From Bipolaris cookei (taxonomy: Eukaryota > Ascomycota > Dothideomycetes > Pleosporales > Pleosporaceae), in assembly GCA_002286855.1 (NCBI GenBank), contig NRSV01000045.1, positions 248,001 through 312,000 on the forward strand: 64,000 nt of DNA. The letters run 5' to 3'. The position numbers and the translations under genes were made by a program. The notes under the pieces were generated by a model. It made no database searches, was not told the origin of the DNA, and worked only from the letters and a program-made list of their open reading frames with translations. This document shows positions 31,241 to 41,839 of the stretch, in pieces (positions within the stretch are counted from its first letter, which is position 1; every line of letters begins with the position of its first letter).

Positions 31241-32311
31241 ATGTCAACGATGCAGAACGCGACCGAAACACCTAGTACAACACCGGCGGAGACGAAGCCG
31301 AAGAAAGGTATGCTAGGTTTAGTCAAATATGGGATTATCAAAAATAACACATCTTAGTATGGACCACCCTAATTACTAACACGGCATATCTGACCGGCCT
31401 CCTCACCCTCGATTACAGCCTGAAGAAACATGGCTCGAAATACCCTCTTGTCGCACTATACACCGATACATTCCCCGCGGAAGGGCACAAGGCGCTTGAT
31501 GGGCGCGGCATTCCCAAACAGCATGTCAAGTACCTGCTACCTACCGTTAACAAGGACTTCACCAACGACCCACGCTTCTACGACTGCTGGAGTAAACTGA
31601 CGCCATTCTCGTTGGAAGAGTATGACCGGGTCGTCCAGCTCGACAGCGACATGTTGGTGCTAAAGAACATGGATGAGCTGATGGAGCTGGAGTTGGATCC
31701 ACCGAGTACTGGAGGCAAAGGCGACAGGGTGTTTGCAGCGAGCCATGCCTGTGTATGCAATCCGCTCAAGAAGCCGCATTATCCCAAGGACTGGTACATC
31801 TCTCTATCCCTATATCTATAACTTGCGCAAATTCTTGAACTAACATTGGACTAGGATCCCGGAAAATTGCGTCTTTACCTTGCAACACGGCGATCCCGAC
31901 ACCGCTCAGAAAACCGGTGCACCTTCCACAGCCGGTCTTCGCATGCCCAACGGAGGCCTACAAGTCGTCAACCCTTCCAAGGCCACGTACGACCTCATTC
32001 TGCAACAACTTGCGAACGAAACGTCCATGTCGTACGATTTCGCCGACCAGTCCCTCCTCGGCGATCTTTTCAACGGGCGCTGGGTCGCTCTGCCATACAC
32101 TTACAATGCACTCAAGACGATGCGATCAAAAGGTGTGCACAATGCTATATGGAAGGATGAAGAGGTCAAGAACGTACACTACATTTTGAGCCCGAAGCCT
32201 TGGGATGAGGCACCTGGCAAATGCTCTATAGAAATACACGAATGGTGGTGGCCTATCAATAATGAAAGACGCGCGGCGGAGAAGAGCAAGGGCATCGATG
32301 ACGGTTTCTAA
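31241..32311 (+). CDS. Glycosyltransferase family 8 protein (glycogenin/galactinol-synthase-like)
   Basis: Three exons, 31241-31307, 31358-31793 and 31855-32311, giving 319 residues. The core starts WTTLITNTAYLTGLLTLDYSL, followed by YPLVALYT and the DxD metal/nucleotide-sugar motif in VVQLDSDMLVLKNMDEL. MPNGGLQVVNPS, FADQSLLGDLF and VHYILSPKPWDE are the later GT8 blocks. No signal peptide or membrane anchor, so probably cytosolic. The pattern is that of fungal GT8 enzymes related to plant galactinol synthase; donor and acceptor cannot be told from sequence. Confidence 0.9.
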
Positions 32312-32490
32312 GGGTGGGCGCATGTAGACGTTGGCCATTTCAATAGAGCCCTAGGGTGGCAGTGGCGATGGCGATGTTTTTCTGGAAATACCTATGATAA
32401 CTATGTATTCTAAGGATCCCAATGACATGGTACTTCATCAATCATTCCGTTTATTCGTATCAGTTGTATATGTGCACGAAGAGACTATCT

Positions 32491-34059
32491 TCAAATCTTG
32501 CCCTTGTCATCCTCAATCTCGCAGAAAGCCTTGAATGTCACAAGACCTTCTGCACATTCCTCATCCTCAGCATCCACATCGCTCTTGATGACTACCTCGG
32601 CCGTGGCTCCAACAAAGTAAACAAAACCCTCGCGTAGTTCCTCCTCTTTGGGCCCCACACTAATCGTTCCCTTGCCCTTTGTGCAGAGAATAATGCTGGG
32701 CCCATCAATAGGATCGAACGTCGCTTTAGAGCCAACCCGGTTCAGCGCCGTGCGCACTACCGCAAACTCTGGGATCGGGGGGTTATACAACATATTGCTC
32801 GAGTTTGAACTATACGCTGGGGCATTTAACCTCACACGCGAGTAATCTTTGGGTTCCATCTTCTGCTCGCTAATGGGGGCATAGCTATACGTCAGCATCT
32901 TGGTGAGGTTGTCGACGTCCTTGAATTTCGGGGTGAAGCCCGCGCGCACCACGTTGTCAGAGCTGGCCATGCACTCGATGATGTCGCCCGATAGGTAGGC
33001 GTGGATGTCGTCTGCTTTAAGGAACATGGCTTCACCTACGTCGAGCTTGACGTAATTGAGGAAGAATTGAACGAAGAGGCCGATGTCGCTGGGGAACTGC
33101 GAGTCGAGGCGGATGACGAGGTCGGCGAGTTCTTTACCTGTGTTGGAGGGCGGGCCGCCACTTGCGAAGTCTTCGCCTTCAGACTTTGCGGCTTCGATGA
33201 GTTCTTTGCTTGCGGATTCTAGTGCGTCCTTGTCTGCGTTCATGAGTTTTGTAAAGGCGGACTGGAGAGCCTTCTTGTTTGCTTGCACATCTTCTTCCTT
33301 GTCCGATGTCTCTTTTCCTTTGATAGTCTCTTCAAATTTGGTCGCTTCTTCTTCGCTGACGAGTTTACGTAGGGAAGGAACGGTCTTGAGGAAGTGCGCA
33401 ATTTCGGCAAGAGGACGGAAGCCACAGAGTCCATCGAACGGTGTAACCGCAATGGTCATCTCGGGCTTGTGGTTGTCATCTGGATGGCAGAGTTAGTATC
33501 AAGTCAAGACTGCTCTATCAAGACTGACCTGGGTAGTTCTTGGGGTCACTCGCATGCAACTGCTCGGCGAGCTTCTTGTTGGGGTGTGCCTGTATGCTTA
33601 AGGCCTTGTTTATGGATAGGACCTTGAACAGGAACGGTAGTTTGTTCTCATATCGCTCAGCAATTTCAGTGGAAAGTAGCGCCTGATTCTCTTGGACGAG
33701 GTCTAGGAGGCTTCGCTTCGTCTCGAGATCCTTTGAGGGAAGTGAAGGGTGGGTGCCCATCCACAACTACAACGGTGAGCAACGCGTCGACAATGATGCC
33801 GCACTGATTGCATACCTCAGCGTACGGCTTCTCTTCTTCGATTGAAAATTCCGAAGCTGTCGCAGCGTGGAATTTGGCAGCGGCGGAGTCTTTACCGACT
33901 TTCCCTGGGCTGGTTCAGCATACCGCTGATGGAATTATGATGCGGGGCTGCGTACCCCAGTCGTAGCTGTTCACGCCTGCAAGACAATCAATTTGTGTTC
34001 TTTTTCCGTGTTTTCAATTCCAACTTACCGCATTCTAATCTGATAAGTGGGTTCCGCAT
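32491..34059 (-). CDS. pmi1: Mannose-6-phosphate isomerase (class I)
   Basis: Five exons read right to left: 34059-34029, 33976-33956 (21 nt), 33904-33816, 33766-33529 and 33479-32491, giving 455 residues. The spliced start reads MRNPLIRLECGVNSYDWGKVGKDS, matching the yeast Pmi40 start. ELWMGTHPSLPS, LSIQAHPNKKLAEQLH (with the zinc-binding Gln/His) and EMTIAVTPFDGLCGF are hallmark segments. GEAMFLKADDIHAYLSGDIIECMASSDNVVRAGFTPK holds the later active-site part. An in-frame ATG at 34164 would add 35 residues but does not match the family. The enzyme converts fructose-6-P to mannose-6-P for glycosylation and cell wall. It overlaps in purpose with polyprenol reductase at 47567-48459. Confidence 0.95.
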
Positions 34060-34386
34060 TTTGGTAAGGCCTTGTATTGTGTGTAAATTGTGGTCAAGGA
34101 AAGCAATGCGTGGCACCGGAGCTTTGGCAGGCCCACTTATGCCGCTACTGGCGTCCCCAAACATTGTCACAAGGCTGGTCGGATTAAGCTCATGGAGACC
34201 CTACCCCTCTTCCGTTACTAGCGCGGCTCCTACCCTGCATCGCAATCAACTGCACGTGCTCTCGTCTGCATTTCCCGCTTCTCTCTCTTCCTCCACCAAA
34301 CCACACCGCTCCCACATGACCTGCCTGCAACGCGTCCGGTAACACAGAAAGTGCCGGGGAGCTGGCGGAGAACAACTTCCGTCAAT
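34060..34386. other. Divergent intergenic region pmi1/sgf29
   Basis: 327 bp with both promoters; nothing else recognised. Confidence 0.5.
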
Positions 34387-36126
34387 ATGGCTGCTCGAAG
34401 CAGGCCCCGCGGCCAACTCAAGGAGGAGTTCGATGAGGAGCGGGTGATTTGGAACTCGATCAAATCCGATGGCCGAAGGGTTGACCAGCTCATGGTATGA
34501 GACATCTCAATCAATGCATCCTCAGCACTGTCATTTGCTAGTTTTTGACTGTATTCACAACGCGCCATGTAACCCGCAAGCTACGCGACTCTCGAGAGTT
34601 CATTGGCTATGCTCGATCCAGCATCATGTATATCAAGCTCATGGTCAACGATGAGGGACGGACGTGATAAAAGCCCAGTGGCCTATGATAGCCTTGTGGA
34701 TAGAATGGCTACGAGGCATGAAGCTCCAATACCTTGCCGTCCATACTTCCTTTTGCCACACCAGATCAAGCTACCCCATGCCGTCGCCCTTTACTAACGT
34801 GTCGCAGAAAGAATCAGATCTTCTCCAGGAAAAAATCCTTGCTCTCCAAGCAGAGCAGGCCGCTCGTACAGGTACGCTTAGACCAGCTGGCGTGGCAGCA
34901 CCAGCACTAACTTGAGCAGACCGTGGAGAGGAACGCTCAGCCCGTATTGACGATGATTTGGAGGACCTCTTACGAGATAATATCCGCAAGGTGGAAGAGG
35001 TCCAAGCTCTCCTCCAGCCTATTGAAGGTGGTAACGACGTTCATACGCAAATGACTCTCCTTGCCGCTTTGCGAAATTCTGAAGAAGCTCAGCCATCTGC
35101 TTCACGATCTACTAGCGTTGGGCATGGGAAGTCTGGGCGCGACCGCCAGGGCAAGCGAAAGCTGACCGATAGCATTGATGACCGTGACAGTCTGACTGCA
35201 GATAGCCCCGGAGGCCCTAGCCCCAAAGTTATTATCAGCAGCCAGAAAGACCGACTGGTTGCCAAGTCTGGTGGCAGCAGGGCAGGGTCAGTCCCTATTG
35301 CGAGAGAGGGCAGCGTCAAGATGGAAGACGACAAGGATGACTCGGGTAAGGGTAAGACGGTTCTTCCTTCTTCCAAGCCCAAGCCCAAGATCAAATACAA
35401 GACCAAGCGTTGAGCTCCTTCGCTTTCGGCGTTCTTTCTAGACGACAGATGATACCCACTTTGGCATCTTTCCTTTCGGCTTGTTCGAGGTTTGTAGTCG
35501 GATAGGCAAGCTCAAAATTTCACCTCGTCCCATCTCATACTTTTCTGTGTGCTCATGCCACCATGTAACTTTCACGTCTAGCATTCGCTACATAGCCGTC
35601 ATCCCATCACACTCGATATCAACGGGGCTGACAAATTCCAGAAGTTCGACCCCGCCTTACCCCGCAGACTGAGGTACTCTACCGCAATAACGCCAAAAAC
35701 CGATCCTCCTCCTCGTCGATGTCTTTTGAGGGCGAAGGTATCCTCTGTCGCGTGACGTCAGTCATCGGCGAAGGCAAGCAGCGTCGATATGAAATTATAG
35801 ATGCCGACCCAGATCCTCCAACTCCATCCGCGCCATATCGCGCCTCGGTCAATCATCTGATTCCAATTCCGCCCCAGTCCTCCAACGCGACGCTGCCTGA
35901 CCTTCCCAAGGGCAAGAATGTACTCGCTCTTTATCCAGGCACAACCACCTTTTACAAAGCGGAAGTTGTGGCTACATGGAGACAAGCTGATAGTAGAGTG
36001 AAGAAGGAAGATGGTGGGAGGGAAGGGGATACGGTTGAGAATCTGGTGAGGCTCAGGTTTGAGGGCGAGGACGAAGCGGATCGTGAGATGAGTGTCGAGA
36101 GGCGATACGTATTGCCAGATCGATGA
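34387..36126 (+). CDS. sgf29: SAGA-associated factor 29 (tandem tudor reader)
   Basis: Four exons: 34387-34494, 34808-34871, 34920-35408 and 35642-36126, giving about 381 residues. The first part (MAARSRPRGQLKEEFDEERV, then KESDLLQEKILALQAEQ) is helical. A disordered Ser/Lys-rich linker follows. The C-terminus is the tandem tudor: TEVLYRNN, EGEGILCRVTSVIGEGKQRRYEI and VLALYPGTTTFYKAEVV, with the aromatic and acidic residues that read H3K4me. The 3' end of exon 3 is uncertain: donor GTTGAG at 35409 keeps a Lys-rich stretch, while GTAAGG at 35346 is stronger and gives the same phase. The first intron is long (313 nt). Confidence 0.9.
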
Positions 36127-36723
36127 GCATCTGTACAACAGTGCCGTTTTTATACCAGACTCACACTAGCTACTCTGTAATTAGATAATATGCAATGGAG
36201 GTTGGATACGTTGATTTAAAGCAGGCGTGTGTTTGAATAGTCGACTGGTGTTGACAGAACTGAGTGGTAAAAAGTCTTGCTCTTCGAGAGATTTGCATGC
36301 TAACATTCCTTTTCCAATGCCCCATCTGATCATAACCCCTTCTTTCCTGACACTTTACTTCTCTCCTGCAGTTGTGCCTTTGACTCTATAGGAGCACATA
36401 TACGTCTGTACACCGCCAAGCCACTAGCGTGTTTTTGTGCAAGACTTAGATAGACCCTGTCCACTCCTAACGTGAAGCCGCAACACGAATGCTCGCTTTG
36501 ACCCCGCAAGACACCCTGCATACATACCAGGCATTGAATTTAGTGTCGCCTCAACTATCAGCCGCATTTACGCGCTCATTTTGAGGCGCTGTCTCCCAGT
36601 CCAATCAAACAAGTGGCTATCCGCAAGTCTACCGACGCCGTCGGCCTACGCCGCACGCCAACCCAAACCCAACCTATATCTGCACAAGTCTGACCCCTCT
36701 CCACGCGAACACCTGACTTCGTC
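36127..36723. other. Intergenic, 0.6 kb
   Basis: 3' flank of sgf29 and promoter of the coiled-coil gene. No further gene or repeat seen. Confidence 0.5.
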
Positions 36724-37603
36724 ATGAACAACTATTCCTTCCTTGAGTCCTCCCAACAACAGGCACAGCAGCAGCAGCAACAACATAACCAATCGCGCCC
36801 ACCACCCTCACCCTCACACTCGCAAGCTGGCAGCATAGCAGGATCACAAGTGAACGGCGGCGGCCAAAACGGTATTCCAATGGTCAACGGACTGCCAAGT
36901 GGTGGTCAGCAGACGGACATGAACCACCTCTGGGCTGTGGTACAGCAGTTAAGCCAACTGTTGGAGGAGAACAAGGCGCAGACAAGAGGTATTGTAGAAG
37001 GGGTTGCTGCGATACAAGGAAGGGCTGCTTTGGAGGAGGGCGGAGAGGTTGGCGGTGGTGCTGCACCAAGGGCAAATGGTGTGAGTATGAGAGAAGTGAA
37101 TGGAGAGATCAACGGTATGTTAGCTGCTATTTCACAGCAACCAAAATGCGACCCTAATATTCTTCGTAGCAGCGACCCAGACACATCTCCAAAACCAGCT
37201 CACAACAGCCCAATCGACCATCGCTTCCCTTACCGCAACCAACGCATCCCTCTCCGCTCTCCTCACAGACTATGAGTCAGCCTTGGCTCTTTTACTTGAC
37301 AAGTTGCGCCCATATGCTTATTCCCAAACATCGTCGATCCTCGCACTTCACAAGCATTATCAAACACTGCTTGAGCAGGAGCGATCTACATCTATGAGTC
37401 TAAGGATCGAGCATGCAGAATGGCAAGCGGGACTTAGCCGCGTAGCGGAAAACGCAAGGAACGCACTACGAATGCAGGGAGAGGTGGAGGCAGGCTTGCG
37501 CGGACGCTGCAAAGAGCTCGGAGAAGAGAACCGTGTTCTTCGACGCATGGTAGGATGGGAGGAGAGAGAGGATAGTGACGAAGAGGATGAGGATAATTTA
37601 TAG
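36724..37603 (+). CDS. Gln-rich coiled-coil protein, unknown function
   Basis: Two exons, 36724-37114 and 37170-37603, giving 274 residues. The N-terminus is Gln/Ser/Pro-rich with a short polyglutamine run. Residues ~65-105 (HLWAVVQQLSQLLEENKAQT) and most of the region after residue 130 have heptad-like Leu/Ala spacing, ending in an acidic tail (EEREDSDEEDEDNL). The intron runs GTATGT to CGTAG. No catalytic motif or membrane segment. It looks like a scaffold or transport-adaptor type protein conserved in fungi, but I cannot name it. Confidence 0.82.
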
Positions 37604-38982
37604 TGAAGCGACAATAGGGTGGACATTTGTGCTGTTGTTTCGCGAGTTTTGTGCATAGCGATGGCGTTTGGGACACGGTTATCTTATACCCATGTTTACA
37701 GGGTCTTTGAAGTGAAGTGTAGGCTGTTGGACTATCATCACATTCTGGTATGAATATATATAAGCCATATTACGAGGGTATTTATTGTGATCTTCTAGTA
37801 GGAACAATCAAAGTGGGCCACCATGGTTTAGTCTCCAAGGAGTCCAATACAGAGTGAAGCCATATACTACTCAAAGCCAAGTACTTTGCTTGTGGATGCT
37901 CAAATTAAAATGCTTTGTCGTGAACAGGAACGCATAACACCATTGAGTCTTTGTGTAGTGAGTGATGAATTGAGCAAGCCTTTTCCTATAAAATTTGAGC
38001 TCCTCGTATGAGCATCATATTATGAACTTACTTTTGAGTCCTCCGATTGAAGAACTTTTGTCTAACTATCGTTCAAGCGACATTTGCACAATAAACTTTT
38101 GATCTTTATGGACGTGAAGCTTTTGGACAGTAGTATGAATGGTATGTTTATGGGAAATTACCACAACCTACGCAATCATATTTTCACTTGTGAGCGCCCT
38201 TATGACAATGGTTTCCATGGTGGAAAGGAAGCAAATACTCTTCTATAATTCAAAGCATATGATATTGTTTTCAGGCTTCTACTAGTATGCGTCCAGTTGT
38301 CCTTTATGATCATTCGATAATGTTGGAGTCATTACGTGGTTACTGAACATGCTTGCTTCTATAACGTCTTACTTTTACGAAAGGTTGATATTGAGAGATA
38401 CCAGAGAAACCTTAATAAAGAAAGGGTGCTAATCTACTGCAGATTATGCCACCGGTCTCGCCTAAATGACTGTACTAATCGTATATCGACAAGTGCTCGA
38501 GAGATAAGGCTAATACGCGAGGGGTTTCGAGAGTGTTAAAGTCCCTCGTGCGGTTCCAGACTAAGTTGAGAAAATGTAGAGATGTGTATAAAATTTGGGA
38601 CCGTTTGGAGCATGCATGTATCTGCACCAGGGGCATTTGTAATTAATCGCGCCTTTTATATGACTCAAAGGAATATGACGTATAATCCAATCCATGATTC
38701 CATTGAGTATGGGTTATGTCCCTGTGGAACAATGGCAATTCAGTATACTAGTAATCGGAGCATACAGAACTTGCTCCTGCTGTAAGTACAAAAATCAAAA
38801 GACGGTCAATCAGATTCTAGTCTTCACAAGCGTCAGAGTTCCTTCGTCTATTACAACGCTAGATGCCATTGGCCGGCTAAGTTCGGCTACCTTGACCGGA
38901 AAGTTACTTTACACGGCTTAAAAAAAGTTCGCCATCCCGCGCTCAATCTCCTAAGCAAGGAGACGGGACCGAAAAGGCGAAC
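37604..38982. other. AT-rich gene-free pocket, 1.4 kb
   Basis: From about 37680 to 38930 the base composition drops clearly (several 60-base lines near 33-40% G+C, against about 50% or more in the flanking genes). Only short broken frames occur (38336-38539, 38582-38785). No domain, terminal repeat or target duplication was found. Could be a decayed repeat or simply AT-rich spacer. Confidence 0.55.
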
Positions 38983-40062
38983 ATGTTTCTATGCTCAGTG
39001 CGCACCTACCCACGGTCACTCCACACGCTGACACGCGCAAGTGCGGTCCGGCCATCCACCTATTACGCATCAAACGAGGTCATCCGAACTCGGCAAAGCC
39101 CAAGTTCTAAAATTTCCACAAAACAGTCACCCTTTGGCAACAGACGCTCTCTAACAAGCAGTGTTCCACGCCTTCAACAACTTGGCTCAGCAGAAAGGAT
39201 TTCAACATCCAAAATGGCAGGCGACGACCACTACCTCACGCTTTCATGCCCTGACAAGGCGGGAATCGTCTACGCCGTGACAGGCCTACTTGCAAAGGAA
39301 AACCTAACGATTCTGGATCTGCAGCAGTTTTCCGACCCAGACTCCAAGACCTTCTTCATGCGCGTGCACTTTGGCCATGCCTCGGACGTATCCGCGCTGC
39401 AGGACAGCATGGCAGCGCTTGCCTCCGAAATGAGCATGACGTACCAAATCCGACGTGTAGACGCAAAGCCCAAAGTACTCATCATGGTCTCCAAAATCGG
39501 GCACTGCCTCAATGACCTCTTGTTCCGCGTCAAGTCGGGCCAGATCAAAGTCGATGTGCCGCTCATTGTGTCGAACCACAGCGAATTCGCCGAGTTGGCC
39601 AAGAACAACGGTATCGAATTCCACCATCTGCCCGTTACAAAGGACACCAAGGAGCAGCAGGAGACGCAGATTCTCGACCTCATCAAGCAGCACAACATCG
39701 ATCTTGTGGTGCTCGCGCGCTACATGCAAGTCCTGTCCCCCCGCTTATGCACAGAAATGTCGGGCAAGATAATCAACATCCACCACTCGTTCCTGCCGTC
39801 GTTCAAGGGTGCAAAACCGTACCATCAGGCCTACGAGCGCGGCGTCAAGATTATCGGGGCTACCGCGCATTTCGTCACGGCGGATCTGGACGAGGGACCC
39901 ATTATCGAGCAGCGCGTTGCAAGGGTCGATCATGCGCTGAGTCCCAAGCAGCTTGTCGAGGAGGGCAGCAACGTCGAGAGCCAGGTGCTTGCTGCGGCGG
40001 TGAAATGGTGGAGTGAGAGGCGAGTGTTTTTGAATGGGCAGAAGACTGTTGTGTTCAATTAA
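38983..40062 (+). CDS. purU: Formyltetrahydrofolate deformylase (PurU family), with N-terminal extension
   Basis: Intronless frame of 359 residues. The first ~77 residues (MFLCSVRTYPRSLHTLTRAS...) are rich in Arg, Ser and Thr with almost no acids, as in a mitochondrial presequence. An in-frame ATG at 39214 (codon 78, MAGDDHYLTLSC) begins the PurU-like core: an ACT domain (LTLSCPDKAGIVYAVTGLLA) then the formyltransferase-fold domain with NIHHSFLPSFKGAKPYHQAY, GVKIIGATAHFV and LDEGPIIEQ, which hold the Asn-His-Asp catalytic set. The family hydrolyses 10-formyl-THF to formate and THF. Two starts could give mitochondrial and cytosolic forms; that is an inference. Confidence 0.94.
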   Translation: MFLCSVRTYPRSLHTLTRASAVRPSTYYASNEVIRTRQSPSSKISTKQSPFGNRRSLTSSVPRLQQLGSAERISTSKMAGDDHYLTLSCPDKAGIVYAVTGLLAKENLTILDLQQFSDPDSKTFFMRVHFGHASDVSALQDSMAALASEMSMTYQIRRVDAKPKVLIMVSKIGHCLNDLLFRVKSGQIKVDVPLIVSNHSEFAELAKNNGIEFHHLPVTKDTKEQQETQILDLIKQHNIDLVVLARYMQVLSPRLCTEMSGKIINIHHSFLPSFKGAKPYHQAYERGVKIIGATAHFVTADLDEGPIIEQRVARVDHALSPKQLVEEGSNVESQVLAAAVKWWSERRVFLNGQKTVVFN

Positions 40063-40756
40063 CAAGGAATCACACTAGGCCATTTGAGGCTTATGCAAGC
40101 TGGGGCGCGGGGGGGGGGGGGCAATGTAAATACGTAGTACATACAAAAAAGTTAGACTTTGACCTGTTTTCGTTGCGGCTCGTTGCGAGAAAGGCGCGGT
40201 TTACGTACCGAGCCCTTTTTTTCCTCTTTTTGGTAATACAGAAAGAGGTCGTACCATCCAAACCAAAAGCAATCCATACAATACAATCAATACACGAAAA
40301 TCCGAAGCTTTTAAATTGCAAATAAATCCCCTCGATTTCACACCCTCACCATGCCTATCTCTCCAAAGATCCCTTAGCCACTACTTACCACCCCAGATCG
40401 CAAACCGGGGGAGGCAGGATGATCGCCCTCGTTTTCGGCACTTGTTCCGCGATTGCAGCGACGCCCCAAGCTAGCCCCCATGCAGCCAAAATGTGCCTCG
40501 AGACGAACGCGCGCTGGGGACGTTTACGAAGCTTGCGTGCATGCTCGTTACGATCGGAATTGTGGGGGGAGGGGGGGAGTATGGGGACAGTAAGGAAGGA
40601 AAAATGGGGGTGGAGAGGTGTATAAGTAGGAGGTGGTGTATGGAATGGAATCGATATTTTGTTTCTCAAGTACACAACGAACTCTCAACTTTTTCTTCTT
40701 TCATTGGTCTTTGGGTTCAAAATAGTTGAGGGGAAGAAAGAGTTGCATACATCAAC
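40063..40756. other. Intergenic, 0.7 kb, with G-rich tracts
   Basis: Contains a G13 run at 40109-40121 and a G-rich cluster at about 40564-40612 upstream of the dehydrogenase gene. No gene supported. Confidence 0.55.
40109..40121 (+). repeat. Homopolymeric G13 tract
   Basis: Thirteen consecutive G in the 3' flank of the deformylase gene. Likely length-variable between strains. Confidence 0.8.
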
Positions 40757-41716
40757 ATGGCATCTAGTTCGCCATCCGAACCCGTCAAGAAGGTACAATT
40801 GGAAGGCAAGGTGATTGCCATTACCGGTGCAAACAGAGGTACATAAAGAGAATATATATATATATCTCCCTATAACATACGACATGTCTTTTTAACAGAA
40901 AAGTAAAATTCCAGGGATCGGCCTCGGCATAGCAGACTGCTGCCTCTCCAACGGCGCTTCCAAAGTCTACTCAATCGACATTGGCGAACCTGGCGACGAA
41001 TTCGGCGCCCTCGCCTCCAAATATCCAAATCAGTTCTTCGCACTGCAAGCAGACGTCACGAAAGAAGAGTCAATTCAATCTGCTATCGACAAGGTGCTAA
41101 GCGAAGCCGGAGCGCTCCACGGCATGGTGTGCAATGCGGGGCGCACAAAGCACAAGCCCGCGCTGGACTTTACGACCGAGGAGATTGATCAGTTGTGGGG
41201 CGTGAATTTGTATGGGAGTTTTTACTCTGCGAGGTGTGCGGCTAGGGCATTTATTAAGCAGGGGGTTAAGGGGAGTATTGTCTTTACGGCGAGTATGGCG
41301 TCGTATAGGCCGAATAAGGTATGTCTTCTTCCCTTTCCCCTATAACCTCCTTCTTTCTTGTTTGCTACTACTAGTAGTAGTAGGGCGGAATAAACTGACG
41401 TTCGCAGCGCGTTCCCTCAGCGCCTTACGGTGCGTCAAAGGCGGGAATCAGGAATATGACGCATACACTTGCTATGGAATGGGCGCAGTACAATATTAGA
41501 GTCAACTCTGTGTCGCCGGGTCTGGTCAAGACGGCAATGACGTACTGGGTTGAGCAACAGCCGGATTGGGAGCAGCAGCTCAAGTACTATGGTGGTATGC
41601 CACGGTTAGCGGCGGTCGAGGAGCTCGGAGGAGCGTATGTGTATTTGCTCAGTGATGCGGCGAGTTATACGACAAGTATTGACATCCCAGTCAATGGTGT
41701 TATCGGTATTTGTTAA
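40757..41716 (+). CDS. Short-chain dehydrogenase/reductase (sorbose/arabinitol-type)
   Basis: Three exons, 40757-40838, 40915-41318 and 41408-41716, giving 264 residues. The cofactor motif TGANRGIGLG is split by the first intron. NAG in VCNAGRT, Ser in FTASMASY, and YGASK as the catalytic Tyr-Lys pair are present. PGLVKTAMT follows. The overall pattern resembles fungal sorbose reductase (Sou1) and arabinitol dehydrogenase types, from memory. Introns have GT-AG ends. The substrate is not certain. Confidence 0.92.
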
Positions 41717-41839
41717 GCTTGGCCGAGCAGAGAATCATTATTGATGGAAAAAGGCAACGAGAGGGCTAGGAGAAATGAGTTAGAATCTTTTTTGAGTATT
41801 GTCAACGATTAGAGATAACGTACTAGTTACAAATTTCCT

